From: Linnemannia elongata
Taxonomy: Eukaryota; Mortierellomycota; Mortierellomycetes; Mortierellales; Mortierellaceae
Reading direction: 5' to 3'
DNA: 64,000 nt
Assembly: GCA_036320915.1 (NCBI GenBank)
Contig: JAXBDG010000006.1
Span: forward strand, 1,240,001-1,304,000
Shown: positions 31,827 to 41,331 of the stretch, one piece after another
Position numbering within the stretch: the first letter of the stretch is position 1
Layout of the letters: each line of letters starts with the position of its first letter
Translations under genes and position numbers: made by a program
Notes under the pieces: generated by a model
Told to the model about the DNA's origin: nothing
Seen by the model: the letters and a program-made list of their open reading frames with translations, nothing else
Databases searched by the model: none

Positions 31827-32508
31827 GCGAAAAAGGCTGGCTCTCCTGCTCCCGATCGTGAGGAGAATCCCAAATGGAACGTATCGGACCTACTCCACGG
31901 CATCACCCCCAAGAGCATGTTGACTGAATGGTGCGCGGTCTTCAGAACCCCACAGTCCATTGCCAAGACGGTCCTCCACAAATTTGTTGGCTATCTGGAG
32001 ACGCAGGCCTCAGAGAGGATCTGGAAACCCCGATGCTCCGCGACGATCGCGTGGGAGCAGACCCAGGGCATCTCTGCCAAGGACAAAACATCAAAATACA
32101 CAGGCCCCCGTGGCGACTGGAGTCAAGGATATGGTAACATTACGCGTGATGATTTCTGCCCGTTTCGATAGCCACACATGAGAATCAGACATGCCCTGGA
32201 GCGACCAAGAATCCACGCGCAGCTGATGAACGGCTGTTGGAGAGTTTGTTGAGAAAGAGAAAGTTATCATTAATGGAGAGGATGAGAAGAATCTCCTTCA
32301 TTCGTATCTAGTTTTATTTCTTCCGTTATTGCTGTGAAGAGCAGCTACAATTGTTGCGCAGAGCCAGGTTCCGGACCGGACTGTGACTGGCGGATGGTTC
32401 ACTGAAGAGTTTGGTCTGTAGTCCCCTTTACTTCCAAATGCCTCTTTTGTTCTATTTGTCAAAGAAATAAAACTATGTTCGAAGAAAAAAAAAAAAAAAA
32501 AAAAAAAA
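31825..32508 (+). mobile_element. Putative 5'-truncated retroposed fragment with poly(A) tail
   Basis: A reading frame with no start codon begins right after the 37-nt A run and continues in frame through WNVSDLLHGITPKSMLTEWC and ERIWKPRCSATIAWEQTQGI to a TAG at 32169-32171. About 300 nt of possible 3' UTR follow, with AATAAA at about 32466-32471, then a 24-nt A run (32485-32508). Missing 5' end, coding 3' end, polyadenylation signal and genomic A tail are the marks of a reverse-transcribed insertion (LINE 3' fragment or processed pseudogene). I cannot identify the parent protein; the C-terminal part of a non-LTR retroelement is one option. No convincing target-site duplication was found, only GCGAA after both A tracts. 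Confidence 0.45.
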
Positions 32509-32678
32509 GCGAAGGACGCCAAAGTAATGAACACCCGATCAAAAATTCATAGAATCTTTGTTTGTTGGGTTCATTGCTTGATATGCTTCTCGTATATTGT
32601 CTTTTACACCTTTTGCCATCCATTGTTGTCTTTTCAAACGTGTCCTTTCCGAGCCTAGACACGTAGATGCCAATTCTA

Positions 32679-32679
<1 letters not shown>

Positions 32680-32718
<39 letters not shown>
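32680..32718. repeat. Poly(A) homopolymer, 39 nt
   Basis: Uninterrupted A run 185 bp upstream of the first GTPase gene of the array; possibly the tail of another small retroposed insertion (32509-32718), whose body I do not recognise. Confidence 0.95.
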
Positions 32719-32720
<2 letters not shown>

Positions 32721-32903
32721 AGCATACAGACCGAAATATTTTCTCTATTTTCAGTTGTCGATTCTTCATTTTTGACTTCTTTCTTCCCTCATCATTTTAT
32801 TCCCATCTTCTCCCTTAGGTTCGCCTCCTTCTCTAGCTTCTCCTCTTCAACACTCTCACTTCTCTCCACCCTTCTTTTCACCACCGACAACAAAACCTTT
32901 GCG

Positions 32904-33539
32904 ATGGGGATGACACTATCACATTACAGACTCCCACATCACAGCTGCCACCAAGACCGCAACATCCTCCTCCTCGGCCTCGACGCGTCTGGAAAGACCT
33001 CCCTCTTCAACCGCCTCCACCTCAACACCTTTGGCCAAGTCATCTCCACTATCGGATTCCATGTCCAAACCATCTGCCAGCCCTTCAGTAAAGAACACCT
33101 CGTCCTATGGGACGTTTCGGGACAATCGATCCCGCTCTGGAGACATTACCTTCCACAAAAGGAGGCATTGGTCTTTGTGGTCGATTCGACGGATTATGCA
33201 AGGATCGGGGTGGCCAAGGAGGCATTGTGGGGGGTTTTACAGAACGACGATATGGCAGAGACGGGATTGTTGTTGGTGTATGCTAATAAGCAGGATCAGT
33301 CGAATGCGATGACCGTCAGGGAGGTTATGGAGGCACTGGATATAGAGAACTTGGTCAGGAATACAAGAGCTGTTACTAGGGTTGATGGTGCTGTTGGTTG
33401 GGGGAGGAGGAGGTGGCATGTTCAGGGGTCGAGTACGTTATTGAATGATGGTGTCTGGGAGGGAATTGAATGGCTGTGTGCTCAGATCCAAGATCAGTCG
33501 ACTCATACATCCACGTCGAGTGCAAGCAATAAAGGATGA
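32904..33539 (+). CDS. ARF-like small GTPase, array member 1, 211 aa
   Basis: First unit of the array. It starts MGMTLS, which fits an N-myristoylation signal (Gly2, Ser6) as in ARF proteins. P-loop GLDASGKT (25-32), switch I region ISTIGFHVQTI (47-57), WDVSGQSIPLWRHY with the catalytic Gln at 74, NKQD (128-131), and the end-of-fold motif WHVQGSSTLLNDGVWEGIEW. It therefore looks like a competent GTPase. Odd points: the switch I Pro of ARF (TIPT) is absent and the usual SA motif (ATSG) is replaced by TLLN. A short His-rich stretch follows the N-terminal Gly. Membrane recruitment and vesicle-traffic roles are known for the family; the role here is unknown. Confidence 0.88.
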   Translation: MGMTLSHYRLPHHSCHQDRNILLLGLDASGKTSLFNRLHLNTFGQVISTIGFHVQTICQPFSKEHLVLWDVSGQSIPLWRHYLPQKEALVFVVDSTDYARIGVAKEALWGVLQNDDMAETGLLLVYANKQDQSNAMTVREVMEALDIENLVRNTRAVTRVDGAVGWGRRRWHVQGSSTLLNDGVWEGIEWLCAQIQDQSTHTSTSSASNKG

Positions 33540-33991
33540 TGACGCTTGGTGTTTCTTCTCTTTGGGTGTCATTCGTGGCGGTGCTTTTTGGTTTTCTCCT
33601 CCTTACCATTCTTTGCATGCCACGATTTAATTTGCTTGTCCTTGTAGTTGCTGCGGTTCTCTCTCTCCTTTTTTGTTCGTAAAAATAACTCTTGTTTCTT
33701 TACCGAGCTTGGGTCTGTAGAAAAGCCTGGGCCTTTCATTTTCCAATTGCACACTCACACTCCTACATCATGGACCAAAGTTTCGGGCACACCCTGAAAT
33801 AAAAAGAAAGCTTGAGAAGGAGGACAAGTCGGAATCGTGTTGCCACCAAAATGTCGAAACGTAACAAAGCGTGAGTGGGATCATTTCTTTCATCCTGTCC
33901 TCATCTCTCGTCTTCATTCACTTTCACTCCCACAAGGAATCACTCAACAGCATCCTTTCTCTCACTGTCTCTCTCCCCCGCCCACAAGAGA

Positions 33992-34582
33992 ATGCTTGAT
34001 TCTTTGAGCGACCGCTTTGCAACCCTAAAGAAACAAACAACAGCATCAACAACAACCACAGCAGCTCCCCTGACCAGACTAGTCATCATCGGAACCGCAA
34101 ATGGCGGCAAAACCACCCTCCTGTACAGACTCCACCTCGGCGAAGTCGTGACCACCATCCCCACAGTTGGCTTTAACGTCGAATATCTCACCATCATGGG
34201 AATAGAGTTCATCATCTGGGATGTGGCAGGAACCTGGGGCAACCGATCGCTCTGGCACCAGATTGCACAAGGGGCTGCTGGTGTCATTTGTGTCATTGAT
34301 TCAACAGATTTGGACCAGATCGAGGAGGCAAAGGGTCATTTGTGGAGGATGTTTGAACACTATGATGTGCAGGAGAAAGAGTGCCCATTGTTGGTGTTTG
34401 CGAACAAACAGGATCGTTTGGGTGCTTTGAGTGTAGCAGAGGTGAAGGACAAGTTGGAGTTAGAGACACGGTCGCAGGGTAGAAGGTGGCATATCCGGGG
34501 GTCTATTGCTACGACTGGAGATGGGCTTATGGGAGGAATGGAGTGGATGGCCACGCAGCTCAAAGGGACATCCAAGAAGTAA
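33992..34582 (+). CDS. ARF-like GTPase without catalytic Gln, array member 2, 196 aa
   Basis: The start at 33992 (MLDSLSDRF) is chosen because all central members begin Met-Leu/Ile with an amphipathic helix; the frame is open 39 codons further upstream but reads as leader sequence. P-loop GTANGGKT (34-41), switch I TIPTVGFNVE (55-64) as in ARF, then WDVAGTWGNRSLWHQI in place of WDVGGQ: the Gln position is Thr81 and there is extra sequence after it. NKQD at 138-141 and WHIRGSIATTGDGLMGGMEW (ATTGDG is the SA motif) are canonical. Gly2 is absent, so no myristoylation is expected. GTP binding is likely; intrinsic and GAP-stimulated hydrolysis is probably impaired. Confidence 0.88.
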   Translation: MLDSLSDRFATLKKQTTASTTTTAAPLTRLVIIGTANGGKTTLLYRLHLGEVVTTIPTVGFNVEYLTIMGIEFIIWDVAGTWGNRSLWHQIAQGAAGVICVIDSTDLDQIEEAKGHLWRMFEHYDVQEKECPLLVFANKQDRLGALSVAEVKDKLELETRSQGRRWHIRGSIATTGDGLMGGMEWMATQLKGTSKK

Positions 34583-34790
34583 ATAAAAATGAAACACTTC
34601 CACCAGCGAGAGAAAGACGAAGGAGTAATTTAATACAATGTAGTTTTGCCATCGTCTTCTTGTTCCATTCCTCATTCCGGTTTTCTCATTCATCCTGCTT
34701 CACCTTCCCACTTCTCCACATTCCTGCGTCCTCCTCCACCTCTTTCTTCCATTACTTTGCCCTAACATTCATTCACTCCCCTGCAAAGGA

Positions 34791-35369
34791 ATGCTCGACT
34801 CAATAAGCAACTCCTTTACTACCGCACTTAAACGAATATCAAGCAGCATAGGACCTCCACAACGCAGAGTCCTCATGGTGGGCGTCGCAGGGTGCGGCAA
34901 GACCACGCTCCTATACCACCTGCACCTCGGCAAGACCATCGCGACTGTCCCCACACTAGGCTACAATGTCGAGACACTCACCATCAATGGCATAGAACTC
35001 ACCATCTGGGACGTTGGCGGCGATTGGAACTATCGTAATGGACTTTGGCGCCATTACATACCACAAGCCGATGGCATCATCTTTGTGGTCGACTCTTCGG
35101 ACGAGTCTCAGATCGATGGAGTAAAAACTGTGCTGTGTGAGTTATACAGGGATTTTGAATCGCAGTTGAAGAGGTCGGTGTTGTTGGTGTTTGCGAATAA
35201 GCAGGATCGATTGAATGCCTTGTCGGTGGCAGAGGTGAAGGACCGGATTGGAATTGAGCGTGAGACGATGCAGGCTGAGGGACGGCGGTGGCATGTTCAA
35301 GGGTCGATTGCCACTACTGGTGACGGACTTTTGGAAGGGATGGTTTGGATGACCATGCAAATGAATTGA
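34791..35369 (+). CDS. ARF-like GTPase without catalytic Gln, array member 3, 192 aa
   Basis: Begins MLDSISNSFTTALKRI. P-loop GVAGCGKT (31-38), switch I TVPTLGYNVE (52-61), WDVGGDWNYRNGLWRHY (73-89): Asp78 replaces the catalytic Gln and the loop is longer than in ARF1 before LWRHY resumes. NKQD 136-139, WHVQGSIATTGDGLLEGMVW at the end. Nearest relatives are members 2, 4 and 6. The spacer to member 2 is 208 bp. Confidence 0.9.
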   Translation: MLDSISNSFTTALKRISSSIGPPQRRVLMVGVAGCGKTTLLYHLHLGKTIATVPTLGYNVETLTINGIELTIWDVGGDWNYRNGLWRHYIPQADGIIFVVDSSDESQIDGVKTVLCELYRDFESQLKRSVLLVFANKQDRLNALSVAEVKDRIGIERETMQAEGRRWHVQGSIATTGDGLLEGMVWMTMQMN

Positions 35370-35556
35370 ACTAATTGGCGGCAAATAAATAAGAACCTTG
35401 CTTTGCCACTACGTGGAGAAAAGAATGTCGTTTTTCACGCAAATGAGTGAATATCTCTTCCTCTCATTTCTCAATCACCTCTCTTCCTTGTCGTTTTCTG
35501 AACTTCCACCCTACTTCATTATCCCATCCTCACTCTGTGACCAAGAATAAGACTAA

Positions 35557-36147
35557 ATGCTTCAAACACTAGCATTGTTGCTACGTGCACACGTAAGCGA
35601 CTACCTATGGCCTCACACACCAGCACTTATGATGGTCGGCGTCGAAGGAAGCGGCAAGACCACCCTCCTCTACCAACTCTTCCTCGGCAAGGAAGTCTCC
35701 ACCATCCCGACGTACGGCTTCAATTGCCAAACCATCACCATCCCCATCACCAATAACACTCAAGGCGACAAAATCAACAGCACTATCAAATTCAACCTCT
35801 GGGACCTTGGAGGCAGGCGCACCGACCAATGGCAGCACTATGCACAGGGAACTGTGGGTGTTGTCTATGTAGTGGATTGTTCTGACGAGTCCGAGATCGA
35901 GAATGCGAGGGACTGTCTGTGGAGGCTCTTTGAGGATACGCTAAATACGTTGAAAGATGCCGTGTTGCTTGTGTATGCGAATAAGCAGGATCGGTTGAAT
36001 GCCTTATCGGTCACGGAGGTGAAGGAGAGGCTGGAGCTTGAGGCGCGGGGTGAAGGGCGGAGGTGGCATATTCAGGGGTGTTCTGCTACCACTGGAGACG
36101 GAATCCTGGAGGGTATGACCTGGATGGCCACGCAAGTGAAGGGATGA
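35557..36147 (+). CDS. ARF-like GTPase without catalytic Gln, array member 4, 196 aa
   Basis: Begins MLQTLALLLRAHVSDYLW. P-loop GVEGSGKT (28-35), switch I TIPTYGFNCQT (49-59), then an interswitch loop with an insertion of about 12 residues (TNNTQGDKINST), and WDLGGRRTDQWQHY (82-95) with Arg87 at the Gln position. NKQD 142-145; WHIQGCSATTGDGILEGMTW. Shares the RLNALSV(T/A)EVKE stretch after NKQD with members 3 and 5, which points to recent duplication or gene conversion in the 3' half. Confidence 0.9.
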   Translation: MLQTLALLLRAHVSDYLWPHTPALMMVGVEGSGKTTLLYQLFLGKEVSTIPTYGFNCQTITIPITNNTQGDKINSTIKFNLWDLGGRRTDQWQHYAQGTVGVVYVVDCSDESEIENARDCLWRLFEDTLNTLKDAVLLVYANKQDRLNALSVTEVKERLELEARGEGRRWHIQGCSATTGDGILEGMTWMATQVKG

Positions 36148-36357
36148 AAAAACGTGGCAGTATGCCTTATGGACAAGAAACCCTTTCAAAATAAACACTT
36201 AATCGTCACCAAAAATGGAGTCATCATTGTTTGCCATCGTCGTCCTCACTTCCGTCCATCATCATCCTCGACACTTCCTTTCATTCACCTCATCTTTATT
36301 TATTTTTTCACGCCTTCACTTCACTCTCCTTCCTTTTCTCTCGCGTGAAACAAATCA

Positions 36358-36530
36358 ATGCTCGAGTCAATAAGCTGTCGGCTAACAGCGCTAAGGAATA
36401 GAATATCACCCATCTCTCAATCCCCACCCAGAATCCTGCAACCTTGAAACGCGAGCTGGGGGGCGGTGACATATCCGAGGGTCTGTTGCTACGACTGCCG
36501 AAGGGGTGTTAGAAGGGTTTAGATGAACGT
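36358..36530 (+). pseudogene. Internally deleted ARF-like GTPase copy (between members 4 and 5)
   Basis: Starts MLESISCRLTALRNRIS, clearly like the N-terminus of member 3, and stops at TGA after PPRILQP, just before the P-loop should come. It is followed directly by the 3' region around GTGACATATCCGAGGGTCTG, matching the WHIRGS(I/V)AT part of member 2. The whole GTP-binding middle is missing. Confidence 0.85.
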
Positions 36531-36806
36531 TTGCCCCGGTTGATGGTGCACGCCCAATATCTGTGGCGTTATAGGACTAATGAACACCCAAATTTTTGTT
36601 TTCGTCGTTTTTTTTTTTTTTTTGCTTCTCCATGCCTTCAACTTCTTGTCCTTGCTTTCCCTCAGCCCACCTCTTTTTGGCACGCCTCACTTCTTCATAC
36701 AGACAAAACTCGCCTCTCACTTCTCTCTTCTCTCCTCTCTCTTCTCTCCTCATTCTCTTCTCCTTCCCATTCTCCTTTACGTTCATCCCACTCTTAGCGC
36801 AACACA

Positions 36807-37349
36807 ATGATCGAATGGATAGTACGAAAGATACTCTTTGCTAGCCTAGAACCGCAAGTCCTCGTCGTCGGAATGGAAGGATCAGGAAAACGCACTTTCG
36901 AACAACTGTTGAACCCCCCCGGCGGCGGCGGGATTACCACAAAATCCATCCTCACCGGGTCTTCGAACCAAGAACACACCTTTAACCAGGATGGTGTCGA
37001 CTTCTCGCTCTCGAGTTACGGAGGGAACGCCTCCATGATATGGTACGCCGACCGTGGAAACGCCGGCGTTATCTGTGTAGTCGACTCTTCAGATGAAGCC
37101 AAGATTGAGATGACGAAGGTTGCGATGGAGTGGTTTTTTGAGAGGTATGAGAGATTGTTGAGGAAGGCGGTGTTGTTGGTGTTGGCTAATAAGCAGGATC
37201 GGTTGAACGCCTTGTCGGTGACTGAAGTGAAGGAGAGGCTCGAGCTTGAGACGCGGTTCGAGGGACGGCAGTGGCATATCCAAGGGATTGATGCTGTGTC
37301 TGGTCTTGGAGTCAAGGAAGGGTTGGACTGGATGACCAGGCAGATCTAG
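36807..37349 (+). CDS. Degenerate ARF-like protein with defective P-loop, array member 5, 180 aa
   Basis: An intact ORF beginning MIEWIVRKILF. The P-loop reads GMEGSGKR (22-29): the Ser/Thr after Lys that coordinates Mg2+ is Arg. Switch I is unrecognisable (a Gly/Pro stretch, GGGGITTK), and the WDxxGQ motif is gone (SLSSYGGNASMIWYADRG). From VICVVDSSDE onward it is canonical: NKQD 128-131 followed by RLNALSVTEVKERLELE and WHIQGIDAVSGLGVKEG. Either a pseudo-GTPase or a gene in early decay; no stop codons have accumulated. Confidence 0.8.
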   Translation: MIEWIVRKILFASLEPQVLVVGMEGSGKRTFEQLLNPPGGGGITTKSILTGSSNQEHTFNQDGVDFSLSSYGGNASMIWYADRGNAGVICVVDSSDEAKIEMTKVAMEWFFERYERLLRKAVLLVLANKQDRLNALSVTEVKERLELETRFEGRQWHIQGIDAVSGLGVKEGLDWMTRQI

Positions 37350-37554
37350 AATATGTTAAAGAACGTGGCAGGTTGTATCTCATCATTTTCCACATAATCA
37401 AAATAGCTCGCTACTTGCCACTTCGCCACCGAAACAGCTAAATTTAGTTTTCTCCTTCCCGCTCCTTTTGTCATCCTTTCCTTTTCTCGTCTTCACCCTC
37501 CTTCATTTTCCCCTCCTTTTCTCCATCTACACTCTCGCATTCACACATAAAGAA

Positions 37555-38151
37555 ATGCTCAAACCAGTAAGCGACTACTTCTCCACCCTTCAGAAACAAA
37601 TAGCTGAATCACTATGGCCCCAACGCCGGGTGCTCATGGTAGGACCCTCAGCAGGAGGCAAGACCACAATCCTATACCAACTCAAGCTCGGCGAAACCGT
37701 CACCACCATCCCCACAACTGGATTTAATGTCGAGTCCCTCACTCCTATCCTGGGTGTAACGTTCACCATTTGGGAGGTGGGCGCTTATTGGAATAATCGA
37801 GGAGGACTTTGGCGCCATTATGTCCAAGGAACCGATGCCGTTATTTGTGTTGTCAACTCTTCGGATGTGGAACAGATTGAGGAAGCGAGGAGTACGCTGT
37901 GGAGGATGTACGAGGAGTATGATGAGCAGTTGAGGGGGTCGCCGTTGTTGGTGTTTGCGAACAAGCAGGATTATTTACATGCTATGGCTGTTGCGGAGAT
38001 CAGGGACCGGTTGGAACTTGAGACGAGAGCTGGCAGGCGGAGATGGCACATAGAGGGGTGTGTTGCTACGACGGGGGAGGGGCTTCTGGAGGGGATGGAG
38101 TGGTTGGCGATGCAGTCTAGAGAGAGTACCACTTTGTCACGGCAGAGATAA
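37555..38151 (+). CDS. ARF-like GTPase without catalytic Gln, array member 6, 198 aa
   Basis: The start at 37555 ([16 protein letters not shown]) matches the other members; the frame is open upstream to 37468, but that part is leader-like. P-loop GPSAGGKT (30-37), switch [12 protein letters not shown] (51-61), [17 protein letters not shown] (73-89): both Asp of WDxGG (now Glu) and the Gln (now Tyr78) are changed. NKQD 136-139, [20 protein letters not shown]. The C-terminal tail ESTTLSRQR is basic. Confidence 0.88.
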   Translation: MLKPVSDYFSTLQKQIAESLWPQRRVLMVGPSAGGKTTILYQLKLGETVTTIPTTGFNVESLTPILGVTFTIWEVGAYWNNRGGLWRHYVQGTDAVICVVNSSDVEQIEEARSTLWRMYEEYDEQLRGSPLLVFANKQDYLHAMAVAEIRDRLELETRAGRRRWHIEGCVATTGEGLLEGMEWLAMQSRESTTLSRQR

Positions 38152-38338
38152 AAAAAGTCGTTTTGTTCCATGTTGTGTCACACAAAAAAAGCAATTTGGG
38201 TGTGCACTTGACCAGTATGTTCATTTTTTTTTTATCCCTTTCTTCTTTTTAATGTTAACTCCTCATTTTTCACCTAGCACTGTCTCTGCAGCCCAGAAGC
38301 GGATATCAGGCACAGGACAATAAACATAACATAAGCTG

Positions 38339-38842
38339 CTCATGGTGGGCCTCCTATTCAGTGGCTAGACCGCCCTCACGCACTACCTCACCTTTAACGA
38401 AACCGTCACACCCGTCCCCACCATGAGTCTTAACGTCTGACACATCACCTTCCAACGGACAAACTTCGCGATCTGGGACCTGGGCGGTAGATGGGCCTCG
38501 CTTTGGTGCCGTTACCCCAAGGATGCGGTTGGAGTTGTTTATGTGGTTGGTTCTTCGGATGGTAATTTCAGGTATAAGGCAGCGGGCGCTCTGTGGAGCC
38601 TGTTGGATACTGAGGAGTTGAAAGATGCGGTGTTACTTGTGTTCGCGAATAAGCAGGACCAGTTGGATGCCTTATCGGTGACTGAGGTGAAGGACATATT
38701 GGGGCTTGGGATGAGAGGTGGACGTCTTCGGTGGCATATCCAGGGGTCTTCCGCTGTCAGTGGCGATGGTCTTGTTGAAGGTATGGCGTGGATGACTACT
38801 CAGCTTAAAGGCAGAACGTGGCGACAAGCCCTTGGAATATAA
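38339..38842 (+). pseudogene. ARF-like GTPase pseudogene with two nonsense codons
   Basis: One continuous frame from VGLLFSG to the stop at 38842, with a TAG (38366-38368) exactly where the P-loop Lys codon should be and a TGA (38438-38440) after SLNV in switch I. Otherwise it aligns fully: IWDLGGRWASLWCRY (Gln position Arg), NKQDQLDALSVTEVKD, WHIQGSSAVSGDGLVEG. An N-terminal start is not recognisable. The downstream 300 nt are still open from 38543. Confidence 0.88.
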
Positions 38843-39335
38843 AGACTCTTAAAATGACACCTTGTCGGAAGTATATATCAAAGCGTGGCTTCCCAATTAG
38901 TCACATGCAGGCTCAAGCCAATACGGGGCGTCCTTTCAGCAGCACACACAGGGATCCCAGACACACTGTGGCCTCAACACGACATCCTCATACCAATGTT
39001 CAAAGTCATGTAAGAACAGACGTGACAGGTTTTTTTTGTCTTTTGCTGGTAGACTCAGCCTGCCAAGCACACATTTGCCACTAAAATAAACTCATCGTTG
39101 GTCTCACATTTTCTATTACTTCTTCTGTGTCTTCTTCTCCTTTGTTCTCACTCTTCTTCCTCCAAAAACTTATATTCGCAAACATCTACCACATTTCTTC
39201 CTTCCATGTTGCCTTGTCCTCGTCAGCCACAAAGCAAACGAGCAACAGCAACGACTGTCTCTGCTCACTAACCCTCCTCCTCAAAAAGTCCACCCTCCAG
39301 TCCATCCAACATGAGGACCTGGAACACACATCGTA
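38843..39335. other. Spacer inside the GTPase array
   Basis: About 490 bp between two pseudogene units. No gene recognised; a T/C-rich leader-like stretch near 39095-39180 resembles those before intact members. Confidence 0.4.
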
Positions 39336-39830
39336 ATGCTAGGCAAGACCACAATCCTCTACCAACTGAAGTTAAACTAAGCCATCACCACCATCCATAC
39401 CTCCAGTTTCAACAAGGAACCATCCAACTCCGATCTGGATCCCAATTCACAATCTGAGATTACTCGTGCAACATACGGAGCTAGTACCGATTACTCCAAG
39501 AGCGTGAACCGTTGATCTTTGTCGTTGGCTCTGTGAAGCGGTCGTGGTTTAAAGAGGCTAGGGATGCGTTGTGGAACGCAATGGCGGATGATTGTCACTC
39601 GTTATTTGGGATTGTGTTAGTGCTTTGTAGTAAACAGGACTTGCCGGGTGTTGCGTCGGTTGAGGGGATTAGGAATACGCAGGGGTTGAAAGGGAACAAG
39701 GTGGCATATTCGGGGGGGGGGGGGGGGTATCTGGAGTGACGGGAGAGGGGATTTGGGAGGGGCTGATGTGGTTAGAAACGCAGTTCCAGGGTCCTGCTTT
39801 GCCTTCTCCTTACTTTCCTAAAAGTACAAG
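39336..39830 (+). pseudogene. Heavily eroded ARF-like GTPase pseudogene
   Basis: Begins [11 protein letters not shown] at about 39342 (nearly identical at the DNA level to member 6), then TAA, then ITTIHTSSFN for TIPTTGFN. A recognisable but stop-interrupted middle gives IFVVGSVKRSW, LVLCSKQDLPGVASVEG for NKQD, and VTGEGIWEGLMWLETQ at the end. A 13-nt G run at about 39713-39726 breaks the frame. No intact product is possible. Confidence 0.85.
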
Positions 39831-40095
39831 ATTTTTAAGATATTGAAGAATAAGAGCAAATAAAGCCGTGTCTTTGTTTTCTTTCTTCCTTTGAAATTCA
39901 ATTTTCAATTTCTCTCATTTCCTCCAGATTCCTTACACACATCACTTCATTTCTCATCTCAAAAACGCAGGAAACAAACACACACACTTCTCTCCTTTCC
40001 AACTTCCCCCCTCCTTTGCTTCTCAATACAAAAAAAAAAAACAAAAAACAAAAAAAAAAAACAAAAAACAAACACAACAACAACAACAAGAAGAA

Positions 40096-40770
40096 ATGCT
40101 TCGGAGGCTAGGCGGCTATGTATCGGATGAATGTGACGCACCACGAGGCAACCCAGATTACGACCACCAGTTCCCAATCTTTGGTCTCGACGCTGCCGGC
40201 AAATCAACCCTCCTCTACCACCTCTTCTATTCTCAGCATATCCTCACCTTCCCCGACCACAGTTTTCGACGTGAGACCGTCTCTGTACCCAATTATTACT
40301 ATCATCATCAGGGAGAAGGAAGAAAAGGAGAAGGACGGGACTACCGAAAAGAACTCAAGTTCAGATTATGGGATATAGCAGGCCAGGTGGGCATCATCCC
40401 ATTATGGCACGTATATGTGGAAGAGATCCAGGCAAAGGCGGTGATATTTGTGGTCGACTCGACAGACTGGCAGCGGTTACTCTACACCAAGGACGCGCTC
40501 TGGCAGTTGTTTGGACATTATGATGATACCGAGGCAGGGAGGGAGTTGGTACTATTGGTGTTTGCAAATAAGCAGGATCAGGGGGGTGCAATGACGGTGA
40601 ACGAGGTGATGTGTGGGTTAGATCTTGAAGGGCTCGCTGCACGAGCGCTTGGAGGACAAGGAGGACGAAGATGGCATATCCGGGGGACTGATGCTACCAC
40701 GGGTGAAGGGCTTGTTGAGGGTCTGCTCTGGCTGGATGTTCAACTCCGAGGAAGGCGTCCGCAGCCATGA
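40096..40770 (+). CDS. ARF-like small GTPase with interswitch insertion, array member 7, 224 aa
   Basis: Begins MLRRLGGYVSDECDAP. P-loop GLDAAGKS (30-37) as in ARF1. Switch I is altered (LTFPDHSFRRETVSV), and a Tyr/His/Gly/charged insertion of about 18 residues (66-84) precedes the DxxG motif. WDIAGQVGIIPLWHVY keeps the catalytic Gln (97). NKQD 158-161; WHIRGTDATTGEGLVEGLLW. Like member 1 it looks catalytically competent, and the two share the form NKQDQ(S/G)(N/G)AMTV. Upstream is an A/C-rich leader with two nearly identical A-tract blocks (40030-40072). Confidence 0.88.
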   Translation: MLRRLGGYVSDECDAPRGNPDYDHQFPIFGLDAAGKSTLLYHLFYSQHILTFPDHSFRRETVSVPNYYYHHQGEGRKGEGRDYRKELKFRLWDIAGQVGIIPLWHVYVEEIQAKAVIFVVDSTDWQRLLYTKDALWQLFGHYDDTEAGRELVLLVFANKQDQGGAMTVNEVMCGLDLEGLAARALGGQGGRRWHIRGTDATTGEGLVEGLLWLDVQLRGRRPQP

Positions 40771-41019
40771 GTAGGGGTCGGCGAAGTAGTGACGGATTGA
40801 CGATGGTGATCGTGACTACAACGAATGTTCTTAGAAGCGCCACCAACTAATACAAGGTAAAAAGGTAAATAGATCACTAACTACATGTCCGTTTTTTATT
40901 GTCCGTTTTCTTTATTCCTCGCTCACACGTATTACTTTCAACAAGTTCAAGTGTGTACTCTCACTACAGAGCACGAACTTCACCACCAACAACAACAAGA
41001 AGGGACGAGAGCCTCATTC

Positions 41020-41140
41020 AATACTCGGGGCAGGGCTCGACGCCGTCGGCAAGATACAACTCGTCCAAAACTCAAATACAGACTTGCTTTGGTAGTAGCA
41101 TTCAGGAGGGCTCGTCTGGTTAGAACACTCAACCTTCAGC
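41020..41140 (+). pseudogene. Minimal remnant of an ARF-like GTPase gene
   Basis: A P-loop GLDAVGKIQLV at 41033-41065, with the Thr after Lys lost, is followed within 50 nt by GGAGGGCTCGTCTGGTTAGA (41105-41124), which matches the EG-L-W-L end of member 7. Everything between is deleted, the same kind of internal deletion seen at 36358-36530. Confidence 0.65.
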
Positions 41141-41331
41141 AGCAATAGCCACAGCAACGATCACCTCAACGAAAGCGACGACAAAGGAATAAAAATAATC
41201 GTGTCTATGTCGTTTGTGACAGTGGTGGTGCTTGCTCTCAAAGCCGACAAAAACGCTCGACAATGAAAACGCCTTCCTCTTTCTCCCTCTCTTTCCTTTA
41301 CATATTTTTCCACTGCCAACATCTCCACAGA

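Noticed and set aside
39713..39726. G run as a possible G-quadruplex or programmed frameshift site in a GTPase unit
   Set aside because: The unit already has stop codons upstream and lacks the P-loop start, so the run is more simply part of pseudogene decay.
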